Positions 22,426-35,000 of a DNA stretch of 64,000 bases are shown one piece after another. A model generated the notes under the pieces. The model ran no database searches and was not told the origin of the DNA. It saw nothing but the letters and a program-made list of their open reading frames with translations. How positions within the stretch are numbered: position 1 is the stretch's first letter; each line of letters begins with the position of its first letter. The stretch comes from Liolophura sinensis. Its lineage: Eukaryota; Mollusca; Polyplacophora; Chitonida; Chitonidae. Position numbers and translations under genes: made by a program. The stretch spans positions 34,761,265 to 34,825,264 of the forward strand of contig NC_088303.1 in assembly GCF_032854445.1 (NCBI RefSeq), given 5' to 3'.

Positions 22426-24229
22426 TTAGTCAAGGTCCAGCGAATAGCTTAAGGCCACACATCACATACTGTTAACTAGTTCGCGGGTGGTTGACCTGTA
22501 CACCGTTTAGTCTTGTGCAGTGCCAGGTCGGGTAGAATTTGTATGGCGCTCAGATATGATTTCTGTCAGTAAAAGGTCACCGGATCCGAGTATGTCTCGA
22601 AACGATAATCTAATCTACATCTAATTAGCACGGCATATATGCTAACAACAGGCAATCTTTATGAGGACCATAAGCTTTATCGGATACTCACGGCACAATG
22701 CTTTTTCTACTATTTATTGATAAATGCTTGGTGACGTTATGACCCAAACTCAACTCGCAGACTCAGCGTTTTTAAGAGTAAATGAAGACTGCAGGGATAA
22801 TGTGTGTGTTTGTAAATAACATAGCTCCTGACTTGGCTCATTAGAAGCGGAAATGCCTTAATCCACTGCACACTATATATTTATTCGGTAATTTAATATT
22901 GCAAATTTTACCGCATTATCTTGTCATCTATAGATAATGGCTATTGCAATTTAAAATCTGCGGGATTACAACATATATCGTTAATGGTTGTGGCAAATTG
23001 TGTGAATGATACGTGAGATTTCCTTAAGGTTAACGTCCTAGCAGATACACTGTGAGAGTGGTTTTCCTAGTACCATGTTTGTTGAAACTATGAAATAAAA
23101 TAGAAACCATGAAAAACCCATTCCAGAATTGCTGCACTATAATTTTAAGATTTATCAATCAAACCACCGTGAACAGGTTGAAACAGATGGCTCGTATTCA
23201 TTTAAAAAATATGGCGTAGATGAGGTCGGCAAACAAGCGGGTTTCCAAACTTTTAGCCAGTCGCTTAACATATGTTCTTTTGCACTAACTGACGTACAGT
23301 ATAAAGTTTCCAACTGTGCTACATGGGATCAAAAAGTAAAAATCTGAGTGATCTATGAAGGAAAAGAAAAGCGGCATTTCTTCACACTGTATAGTGACAT
23401 ACTGGTTATTGGCAGCATCCTTAAGGGTATAAGTTTGGTTTTGACTTGGGACCATAACAGGATTATTTCTACTAGCAGGGCCATATCTAGAGTCACTTTG
23501 ATTCTGGAAAACGCTCCCAAAGTGCCCAAACCAAACAAGGTGTATTGAAACTAACAGGTAACTTAAACAAAAATATGATGGTTTACCAAGAAAAAGTTTT
23601 CACATAAATTTCTTTCATGCACGCTTTAAAGCTTTTAGAAAGCATCATTTTGAGTTGAAATTTCTTTTGCACAATCACAACGTCACCATTATAAGGTTTG
23701 GAAAGATAACCTTTAATGTTTTTCTATGTTATGGTCGTGACTAGTTTTCCTCCTTTAATTTGTTTGACAACTTTGAACCAAAAAAATTGTTACATCCAGC
23801 AATGTCTCTTAACACCAATTTATTCAGTTCTTATTATTCGTGCAATTAGGTTCAAGATTAGTCTCCGAATTGAACAGTGCAAGAGCACTGACTGGATAAT
23901 CCTACCATACTCGAATATTAATATAATGCTGACAGACTAAATTTTTTCCACCAAATTAAAATACATTAAAATTTTGATGGAATTGAAAACCTTTTGCCCA
24001 GGAGTACCACCCACCTCGCTGAAGGCTTTACTGACGAAGGTGACAAAATCGTCCAGCACCAACATCTAAAATGGCAGTCAAACTAGGTTGCCTTTCTGAT
24101 ATTTTGCAGGGAAAAGTGAAAGTTGTAAGCGCTCAGTAAGTAATCTACATTCAGGGGATATCGGGTAGGCTCGAACTTTGGTACGTGAGCAGTCAGTATA
24201 GGGAGCAGATAACAGATTTGACTACAAAA
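22426..24229. other. Non-coding stretch, nothing recognised
   Basis: AT-rich. Small open frames at 23129-23548 and 23716-23940 carry no recognisable domain. Confidence 0.45.
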
Positions 24230-24420
24230 AATTATTTATTTGATTGGAGTTTCAAGTCTACGCCGTACTCAAGAATATTTCATTTTCATTATGGCGGGAG
24301 GAAACCGGTCACAGCCCGAGGGAACCCACGACCATCAACTCACGGCGATCACACTGGTGAAATGCCTCTGGGAAATTGTGCTCTTATAGCATACTAACTA
24401 TTAGACCACTGAGGCCCCCG
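24230..24420 (-). mobile_element. SINE family A, internally deleted minus copy
   Basis: TTATTTATTTGATTGGAGTT, ATTATGGCGGGAGGAAACCG, then a jump to ACTCACGGCGATCACACTGG and a head end CACTGAGGCCCCC. Confidence 0.75.
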
Positions 24421-24714
24421 ACTAGATAGGCTGGGAACATTTCTCACACCCCAATGGGTCATTGTGTTTCCCTGGTCTAATCACCATGCCTACATCCGGG
24501 CTATGTTGGACAATATATAAGAGGAACATAAGGTAAATAACAGTAATGCAAATTACCAGCACAATCCAATAGTTTTCTTCTCCATCAGTCATGTAGGAAC
24601 ACCATATGATATACATTATACTAGCCAAACACAAGCTCACCATCTGCAGAAGTGTTGATGCTATCCTATGAATATTATCGCCATTCTATATAGAATACAT
24701 CATAATGAGTGAAC

Positions 24715-24960
24715 TCATTGATCAGAACTGATCACAAGTAAAACCGGTGAAACCCGGCCTCAGTTTACCTCAGTTAAGGCTTCATTCTAACTGCTCATGT
24801 CAATGCTTAAGTAGTGGTATCTTAATAGGGGGCTTTTGTATGCATATTGTCACAAAATCAGTTTTATAATAGAGTAACACCATGCATATGGACCCCTGCA
24901 ACAAATCGGCGTTAAACTGTAATCAAATATGGCGGAAATGCAGGCCGGGTTTTCAGTAAG
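24715..24960. repeat. Dispersed repeat D, single unit
   Basis: ACCGGTGAAACCCGGCCTCA, GTTTACCTCAGTTAAGGCTT and ATGCATATGGACCCCTGCA match the tandem units at 16690-17575. Confidence 0.55.
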
Positions 24961-26255
24961 CATGACTAGAGATATTTGAAAGAAATTTAAGAATAAAGGA
25001 GAGCCACCTTGATATTTTTTAACAATGCGGACTTCAGTGATTTGCTGAAGTAAAAAGAAAAACCGAGAAGTCAGTCAGTCACGTGTCTGTCTCGCGAGCG
25101 AACTTGTTGGGTGTGGCACACAGATAGACATCCAGAGGCAAAAAATTAACGCACCCCATATGGCTGCAAAGTTGAGAGTACAAAATAGTACGGAAAGTTT
25201 TTTTCAGTCATTGATTTACCCCGATTGTGTAATTTTAGAAAAATAATAAACTGTGACTATAATCCTATGGTCACGTACATCATGCATCGATAAATAAATG
25301 GAACTTTTAATGAGAGGTTTAACAGGGGTACTTTTCCAGGCTGACAGGTAAACATAAAGGCTCTCAGTGGCAGCGTTCACAGAGATCTGAACATGTAGGT
25401 TTTTCAGTTATTTTGTATCTTGTCATTTGAGTAACAGGTCGGCAGTGAGACCGGCGGGACTTGACCCAGTAAATCGTGCAAACATGTTAGGGTTTCCACA
25501 AACAACACGACTCGACAGTCTTGCTATGAAGTATACGTGTAGTCATTCGTGTCAAACTACGCGGGAATGGCACTTTACAGCCTACTTTGTAAAGTCATTT
25601 TCTTCCGCAATTGCTACAGTCTGTGTTGTGTCCTATAAGGCTACGTGATTTGAGAGAAAGGTTCTAAAGAAAAAAAAGGAAAAAAAAAAACCTAACAGAT
25701 TAATGGAATTTTGAGAAAGTTGATCAAACGTGTTTTTGTGTATATGAATTGCCTGTAATAAATGATTATGATTGACTGTTAATCTGTTTTAAATCATGCT
25801 TCCATTTACAAACCGTGTTAAAATGTTAAATCTGTTTCCATTTACAAACCGTGATAAAATGTTACGGCTAAATAGAAAATAAATATTAAACCGCATAGAC
25901 TGGCAACATATCATTTATGAATGACACTTCATTGGAGACAATTTATGTACAAACTTCAACTGGTTGTGTTTAACATAGAATCTATGCCTCGAAACAAACA
26001 TTCGTATACCAGCGGTCAACCAAAATGGACGTTCAGGGCGAGAAAGGAATCTGGCACTGGTCAACATACAAAACAATCGCAATCGATTTTCACCATTCCT
26101 GTAACAAAAGATTGCAAGTATGAAATGGAATAGGAACCAAAATTCCTCCTAAACTAGTTAAAGGCAAGTGTCAACATATGTTTGTGTCTAGTTGCTTGAA
26201 CCTTTAAGCGGGATAGTTGTTTGGGAGATAGTTGTTTGCGGGATATCAATGCAGG
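24961..26255. other. Non-coding stretch, nothing recognised
   Basis: Two small open frames (25427-25648, 25921-26133) lack domains and splice support. Confidence 0.4.
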
Positions 26256-26690
26256 AATTACGTAACTCAATGTACGGGTTAGTCTTTTCAATTTTAATTC
26301 AGGAATTGCTTGAACCACTATAAGGGCTAGTTGTTTCCACAGTCAGTTCTGGAATTGCTTGAACCACTATAAGGACTAGTTGTTTCCACAGTCAGTTCTG
26401 GAATTGCTTGAACCACAATAAGGGCTAGTTGTTTCCACAGTCAGTTCAGGAATTGCTTGAACCCCATTAAGGACTAATTGTTTCCGCAGTCAGTTCAGGG
26501 ATTGCTTGCACCCCTGTAACGGCCAGTTGTTTCCACAGTCAGTTCAGGGATTGCTTGCACCCCTGTAACCGCCAGTTGTTTCCACAGTCAGTTCAGGAAT
26601 TGCTTGAGCCCCACTAAGGCCTAATTGTTTTCGCACTCAATTCAGGAATTCATTTCAGGAGTTGCTTTAGCCCCTGTTCGGGCCAGTTTC
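26256..26690. repeat. Minisatellite, 49-bp unit, about 8 copies
   Basis: Unit of the form GGAATTGCTTGAACCACTAT plus AAGGGCTAGTTGTTTCCACA and GTCAGTTCT. The first and last units are degraded. Confidence 0.88.
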
Positions 26691-27039
26691 CGTTATAACA
26701 TCATGAACAGATTTAAACAGGCATAAACAGTGTAAAACAACTTCCTCATGTTAATAGGTAAAAAAAAATCACCTGGTACATTGTGGATCAGTATTTATAC
26801 AAGTTTCTTTTTTAAATAGTAAACAAATAAACAAGTAATAACAATAACAACAATAACAGACCGGTGTAGCTTAATAACAGATAGCTACATGGATAAGCCA
26901 AATAGGGTTACTTTTGATAATTCCGTTTCAGATGAAAATCGGATTATGTAACAGGATTAGGATTAAACAACCCGGTAATCTAACGTTACAAGGTGTGTAT
27001 CGTGTTATTCTCTCCACGAGTTTCTGGTAAGTTTGGTGT

Positions 27040-27305
27040 CCGTAGGACCTTGGTGACAATCACTGGTCGACAAGGACTCTGTGGCCGTTTGTGGAGTCTA
27101 ACGTTCCTTGTACATCGCTTTTCTTTCACCAACGCGGTGGGTATGTCAACACGTCATACGCAGGAAAGTTTATCAGTAGGTTGTCAAAGGGCGTTGGTTT
27201 AATTAGAGTACTCCAGTTTTCTTCAGCGATAAAATTGATCGCAATTACATTAAGTGTAAAGCTCTTGGGGATGGCGTTAAACAACTGATATATAAGTAAA
27301 TAAAT
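27040..27305 (+). mobile_element. SINE family C copy
   Basis: GGGCGTTGGTTTAATTAGAG, ACTCCAGTTTTCTTCAGCGA, GGCGTTAAACAACTGAT and tail AAGTAAATAAATAC. Confidence 0.6.
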
Positions 27306-27862
27306 ACATGGTTCCGAATCCGTGAAGACTTGAAGTAATGGCAGGTTTTATTACATTCAAAATTTACAAATCGTGATCATTTTCTATACACAACACGCGG
27401 CGTTCAGTACAGGACATGCTGTATTAAATATTTAGTTACGGCTATATGGAATATAGCATTGCATCAGAATCGTCACCGTTGTCTTCATATTGTGCGTTTT
27501 GACTGCGCAGAGGGTAATCTTGCACAACGGAGCGATACTGATTTAATCCACTAGTTAATCCGGACGGTAGAATTTATCCTCTCGTTATTTTCAGTTTAAA
27601 CACATTCCTTATAAACAACATAGCAGTGACATACTGTGACCTATAATTACCCTATAGTATGTCCTAAGCTCAGATTAGCATATTCATTCAAGTACAAACT
27701 CTTAGATATTCAACCACCAACCCAGTATGTAACTCGAGTAAAATTCCAGTAGTACAAGTAAGCAATAAAATAATAATGTACCATACCGTCCTTAAATATA
27801 AAATAATCTTGTTAAATCTAAAATAACATGCCTTGAGTACCCTATATATGTCATTAAGCAAG

Positions 27863-27868
<6 letters not shown>

Positions 27869-27948
<80 letters not shown>
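27869..27948. repeat. (AT)n microsatellite, about 80 bp
   Basis: Pure AT run about 565 bp upstream of the aquaporin start codon. Confidence 0.95.
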
Positions 27949-27949
<1 letters not shown>

Positions 27950-27951
<2 letters not shown>

Positions 27952-28513
27952 GCGGATGGGGAGATCAGAGAATTCTTTTTTCTCCCCTAAGTTTGACATT
28001 TCAGGCTGTAATGTTGTAGACACCACTGGTGCCACTGCACTCGCCTACTAGTGCTCTTTGGCTCCCATCACCATACATGCAGGCAATGCTCTTCCAGCGA
28101 TCCCTCATTAACTCGCCGCGTTCAAGTCAGTCGACGCACAGTGTCAGCGCTGGTTAGTGGGGATTTTATCCAGCGACTCCCGAATTTGTGCTCAGAGCGA
28201 CACGAAGCGCTGAGATCATTAACTACGATATACCTCATAGCGCGTCAGTGCGGGGTTTAAAGCCTGCTCAAAACACAGACCCAATTTCGGAATCCCACGG
28301 AAACGGACAAGTGGGAATTAGAGCAGAAAGGGTTTGTCTCAAAATATTACTCGTTGCAAATACGATCCGAGTCTCGTCGAATTACTTCATCTGCAAGAAA
28401 CCGGATATTTTTTTTACGTCGCCTTCGTGTTTTATACGTGGAGAGGAGGGCACTATTTGCCAAGCCACACACACACACCCGGACTGTGACATCTAACTGC
28501 GTCTCTCTTCACT
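27950..28513 (+). promoter_or_regulatory. Aquaporin 5' flank and leader
   Basis: More GC- and CpG-rich than its surroundings from about 28110 to 28320. No clear TATA box. The leader reads into a good start context (CACTATGG). Confidence 0.4.
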
Positions 28514-29068
28514 ATGGCGATTATAAACGATAACATTAACGATATTTCCACTTTGAATTTTTGGCGAGCCTTGTCGGCGGAAATGCTTGGAACCTTGTTA
28601 TTGGTGTTCCTGGCATGTGGTTCAGCGGTCAACTGGTCCGAGTCCAGCGAAATGCCGCCGCAAAGAATCGTCCAAATCTCTCTTACATTTGGGCTATCCG
28701 TGGCCACGATCGTTTGGGCCATTGCCCACGTCAGTGGCGGACACATCAATCCAGCGGTCACCATCGGTTTTTTGGTCACCCGCAAGATCACCATCGTACG
28801 AGGGGTTCTCTATATGATTGCCCAATCTATCGGGGCAATCGTGGGTGCAGCTATCCTGTACGGAGTAAGCCCGGAAGACCGGAGGTCAGCTCTGGGTGCA
28901 AACGGTCTGAATGAGATCACCCCTGCCCAGGGATTCGGTGTGGAGCTCATCATTACGTTCGTCTTGGTCTTCACCGTCTTCGCCACTGTGGATGGACAGC
29001 GCCATGATCTCAGAGGTTCTGGACCGCTAGCTATTGGATTATCCGTTGCAATCTGCCATCTTTTTGCC
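28514..29068 (+). CDS. Aquaporin exon 1 (residues 1-185, helices 1-5)
   Basis: Encodes the N-terminus, the first NPA box and helices 1-5, ending CHLFA. The donor is GCC|GTGAGT. The frame stays open for about 130 bp into the intron, but that tail does not resemble aquaporins. Confidence 0.95.
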
Positions 29069-32000
29069 GTGAGTTACCACTTCTTTCATTCTATCGATCG
29101 ATTCTGTCCAAATCTGGACCTGTTTCACAAAGCATTAGCTATTGTTATGCACGCATGTCTTGGTTATACTCTACCAGGCGCAAATCGCGAAATCGTTGTA
29201 TAACGGACCTTGATTTGTTATGATCGTTGTCTAAATTTTCCACGTACAATCACCTTATGTTTCTCCTATTGCCATTGTGCTTCGTCTGTGACAATCTAAC
29301 TGCATGTATAGATGGATAAGTGGACATTTTCGTTGGAAATAGGGCCTAATATACGCAGGTGCGCGTGTGGACTCGGTAGTTTATATTATGCGTGGGTATA
29401 CAAAATCGCTCTAGATGAAGATGTGTTGTGCATGGCCGAGTGGTCGATAGTGTCCGAATGGTACACAGAAGGCTAGGCTTTAGTCATGCGGATCAAGCAT
29501 AAGACTTCCAAACTAAAGCCTGGATACTTCCACCTTTTGAATGTCAGTATTAGGGTGTAGGCAAAATACTGGTCGGTCGGGTATCGGTCTACTGTGACTG
29601 GTGTCTTTGGCATGGTAGCCAAGTGAGACAGCACTATGAATATATGCTGGGACCAGTCTTGTACACGGAGACATAAGCATAGTATTATGATATAGTTGAT
29701 GTCAAAAGTAGTACAGTACTGTGGGACCACGTGCTAACAGCTGTATGTGATAATTAAGAAATGATGCTAAGATGTAAATTAATACTCTCTGCATGTATTT
29801 CTAAAAAAAATATACATGTGCATCTATATGTTAATACATTATACCTCTGATACAACCCTGGGATGATATAACAGTCAAATGAGTTGAAATGAATTGCGTT
29901 GATAAATGTTTATTCACGCATATGGTTTTGTTTACGTTTAGCTGTCATGTGTCGTTAGGAAATTTATCACCATACAGAAATACGGGACATCTAGTATATA
30001 TGTGACAACTGCGATACCATATCAAGAAAAGTACCTCCGTCTACTTGACATTTTTTCTTTGAAAAGCAATTATATTCCAAACATGGTTCTCACTCTTAGG
30101 CCTACTGTTTTAATACAACAGTGTTTTATTGAATCGCACAGAAGTACAAAACGGTGGTTTCTTTACTGGGCTATAAGCACTGCGGTAAAATTGTCATTGT
30201 ATACGGGTAGAACCTTTTCATTTTATCATTTGTTGTATTCTAATTTATTCATCTTTAACAAACTGAAAAGTCCTCTTTGCATTTTACATGGATTTCGTAA
30301 TGTATGCATTTGGCGAGTGTACATTAATGCCTTGACGTCACTGTCGCATTCGTGTATCATGTTATGTTTACACCCCGTGTTGCAGTACAGACATATTCAC
30401 ACCTGCCGAAGACGTGTTTACACTACCGTGGGAGTTACGTAAATATGCTAATCGTCTGTGTAAACTTTACAATTATCAGTAACCCTTGGAGTAATAGTAG
30501 TGTGGACAATTAGTAACAGAAAGTGACGAAGGCTCCACCCTTAAGCACACATGGAAATGTTAGCAACTCTAATGCTATAACATAAACTTCCGCGCACAGT
30601 ATCTCCGTCTTAATGAGATCTGGGTATCGTTGTATAGATATGACACTCTTTGAAGCGATTGCTGCACAGGGTGCCCATGGACAGTCACATGCTGGCTCCA
30701 GCAAATGCCAGAAAAATTCGACTCAATATATGGCCAATCTGTTTCACACGCATGTTTAACTTGATTGTGCCGAAGAAAAATTTAGCAAAAAAGTCACTCA
30801 CTCTTTCATGTAAATGTATAATCATGGTTTTAGTTTTTGGTTTAAAATGGCCGTGAATTTTTAATGTGGTCAAGCCACTAGGGAATTATGTTGAAAGCAG
30901 TGTTTAATTAACGGAAGGGAAATAATGCAGTAAATTTACCGTCGTTCACTTAAAGTTTCTCTGGGTGTTTACCGAAGATTAACGGAATTCCGCGACCTTC
31001 TCCGATATGACAAAGATGCAGGCATTGAAACTTACTCGAGCACTGTCTCCTGTAGCTGAGATATTCCAAGCATTCGCATTCCCATTCCTAAGTTCGGCAT
31101 ATTGTAGTTTTCCGAATGACACTTCAGGGATGGCATTTTCTGTCTGCAAACTTTGAGGAAATTGTTTTGCTCTTACATTCCTCTCACTGATAAAATACGT
31201 GCTCAACTTTCTGTAAATGATGTACACGTGCCCAACTTTCGTGGCCAAGGGTTCAGAAAAGTTTTATATATCTTAATAAAAACATGTCTGACTTTAATAC
31301 ACGTGCAATTTTAAATCCCCATACCCTTTTCAATGGGTAAAATAATCTGTGTGAAGCAAATCGGTCCAATTAAGTCGTGTACTCTTTTAATTTTTTTCTG
31401 TAGTACGCCAGTGTTTCTGTATAATTGTTCCCGTAAAGAACAACCATTGTTCACAATCAGTGTATACTCACAACACATGAATGATGGAACTCTAGTGCCC
31501 AGTACTATAGTCCTGTATAGCTTTCCTAAGCGTCAAGAGTGAGTTTGTTTTGACAAAGAATCCCAGATCAACCAGGCTGAATACTTTTTTCCATTTCAGT
31601 TAGCATGAGGTGTAGGAAAAGTTTCAGAGCAACATGTAGTCTGTATATTCAGAACAGCCTCATATAGCCGGTCTTGCATTCAGCGCGCAATCTCAAGCTA
31701 AGTATTACAAAACACATCAAAACACTTCTCAGCTGCAAAAGAGACAGAGCAATATGGCATTATTTCATCCCTTTTTGTAAATCATTTTGCATCTGATTAA
31801 TTGTAAAACCTTCTTTCAAAGCAACTTCTTTATTTCCAAACACACTTTTCCTCCTATCAAACATCCTGGCTATATCTACATACATGGATACTTACTCAAA
31901 GGCGGTGAGAGATTATTCAATTCTCTTTGAGAGAGACTTAATGCCAGCAAACAACCAACGCCCCTTAACATCACGATGACTCGTGAACGATTACGTCCTG

Positions 32001-35000
32001 TGTAGGCCATTACGACGCCCAATCTGGAAGCTTTTTACACCCACTACTTCCAAGTGCCATCGTAATCATACACTCTTCAAACTCACGATCACCCATGCGT
32101 GGGTTTACATGCGAGCTGAACGCTATGAACTCACTGGATGCAGATGGAGGTAGACTACAGCTCAATTCCAGTTACCATGGAAACAGATTTACCGCATTAA
32201 ATGTAAAAAAAAAATCACCCTCAAAACTCAATTATATTCTAGTTGGTAGAGGTACTATGGACGTTTATATTAATTTCTTTCCGTAGATAAGCAATCCTAT
32301 TTTGGTGCACAGTATATCACCATGCTAAATTTTCAGGAGTATTTTTCTGGAGAAATTTTGGTATAGGAGTTACACATGGGCCTATATCACCTAAAATGTG
32401 GTCTCTTAAAACTGAGATGTTATAACCTCAGTAGTGCTAAATCTAACATTTTGGAGGTGATGGAAGAGATACGGCATTTATAATGATAGGTTAGCGTTTT
32501 GGATTGTGTTAGATATTTAACACTGTGCAGAATCGTTAGAAAATGTTGTAACTGAACACTATGCTATGTGAAATTAATAGTTTTAGGTATTGTGTAATTC
32601 TTATTGTGTAAATGATACAAAACCTTGTAATCTGTAAAATTATGTTACAAGCTACAAACAATCATTATAATAGGTGTTAAAATGTTGACACAAACATTTT
32701 TTGAAGCATTTAATGTGTTACATCATTTTAACACTTAAAGTGTTGACACTTAACACTTAAATGTCTTTAAAGAGTCATGGCATCATGTAAACTCAGAAGC
32801 TTGTCTCATCTTTATTGGAATCAGTAATGACAGCTACAAAACCAGATTGTGTCCAGAGAGCGATTATTCCTAGCTATCCGATCTATTATATTAGCGGGGT
32901 ATCTTGATCAGGGAATTCTCATGAATGGTTATGAGGGATAACTCTCTGCTGTGGTCATAATGGGGAACACTTCTGGTCTAAATATGTCGTTTCCAAGATG
33001 TGCAAAAACTCATCATTCTGTGCTCTTGGGCTGCAGTGTCTGTGAGCTACCCCTTTCTTTACAAGCACAGCTCTGTAGAAACAGTGACGTATTACAGAAA
33101 GCAACAAAAGAACGCAGGACTTGGACCGACTTGTTTAAGGAGGGTTTTGTTCATCATTGGGTTTAAATAGTTTAAATCTGGGAGAGGCCGAGTCGATATA
33201 CTTGGCACATAATTCACATCGTGTATGTTTTATTTATTTATTTGATTTGGGTGTTTAGAGCCGTACCGGAGACCATTTAACCTAACTCACCCAAACAGCC
33301 ATACGGTGTAAAGCCTGCCACTGACAAAGAAATGACACATGCGCTATTCAGTTCCTTCCAGTTGCTGAGGCACTGATTGAATAATGCAGCCAGAAAGTCA
33401 TTATAGGATGGCGGTATTTTAAATTTCCGAACTGTTGTTTTTCACCTTGTTAAAACATATCATAATTCGCCTGTTTTGGAGAGAACTGAAAAATTCTTTC
33501 CAAAGGCCGATAGCCATCCTCTGAATGATAAAATACCAGCTGAAAAGCTGCAAAAATGAAGGTCATGTTATGCTAAATTCTTCACATGTTATACAGAGAA
33601 GTGCAAACTGCATGGTGGTGATGCGGGTTGGTATGGCACTGTACAATGCAAAAGTGTTGGTTAATACACTTACACAGCTTTCCTGTGTAAGAAGTAAGGA
33701 AAATCAACGTCTTACAACCATCAGGTTGGGCAGAGGAATTTGTCGGAGGTGGGTCTGGACACGTGACCTTGTTCTCAGTGGACATGTGTGGTCAGAACTA
33801 AGACGAACCAGCCAACCAGTCAATGTCGTCGGTGTATCATGTATAACCGTCAGGAAGTACATACGCACCTAGTGTAGAGCTCAGCATCGTTACGATGAAA
33901 GGACAGAACACATCTGCAGATGGAGTGAAGGCTATGCTCACATTTGCTTTACCAATGTCTCACTAATTGACTTATATATAGAGTGAAGTCGCTTGGAGCA
34001 TTTGGCCTATGCTTTACTTAATTGGTAATCAGTAAGTTGTGATGTAAATGGAAATTACCACTCAATTTTTCATCGTCGACATTACGACATCATGGTGAAG
34101 CCCTACTGTGACTTAACGTCATCGCTTTACGGCACGGGAGACAAATCAGTGCATTGTAAGACGGTGGGTATATACAATAATGAGATACACATGCAAATTT
34201 CTTAGCCCATAATTAAAATTTCAAAACGTGAATTGGTGAATCGCTCTTCACGTGTAAATATAGAACGATTTACTGTTATTCAAGTTTTGTACGTTTTTCT
34301 TTGGTTTCCACCTGGGAGAAAGGGTTTTCGCCTGAGTGGAAACATTTTCTCCAGATGAAAGGGTCAAAAGCTCGTGAAAATGAGCGTTGATCAAATATGT
34401 TTTCTGATATCAGATGTATTTTCATTGGCATGCGCACATGCTGTTTGGGTAACACGCCCAATTAGTATATAGTGTGGTTAAAATATTGTTCTCCGCCGTC
34501 TTAATGAGTTCGGAGGCGCGAAAAGCTTTTTGGTATAACATGAATTCCACTTAATTCGGTGGAAAGGTTTTCACTCAGATGATAAGAGTTACAAAACTTT
34601 AAACATACAAATTTCATACATGGGCCACCGTAAAATATTGTACTGAGAGTTGTATAACGGCGATAATAGATACTTTTCATCACTTCCGAACATGCGACAT
34701 TGCTGGGGGAGACATCTACCAAGATTCGTGTCACATGTTATTAGTTGCCATAAAGCAGCACCATAAATCGCTCAGTCTGTCTTTCGGTAAGTCATACTTC
34801 TGAAATCCGTGTCTTTTAACATTTAAAGGGTCATCACTTACGTAGAGATCGGAGTACAAGACGGCCCCTGGCGGGATGTTGGAGCTATATCAAGTCTTTT
34901 TAGGACAAGATCAGTTTTGTACACTTACTGTTATAACACAATGTTTTTTTCCATGACGCCCGATGTACTGTAAACTAGCTGTTCTGTTGTTGGCTTTTCT

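Noticed and set aside
30002..30442. 146-codon frame in aquaporin intron 1
   Set aside because: Non-ATG start, no domain, and inside an intron of an intact gene on the same strand.
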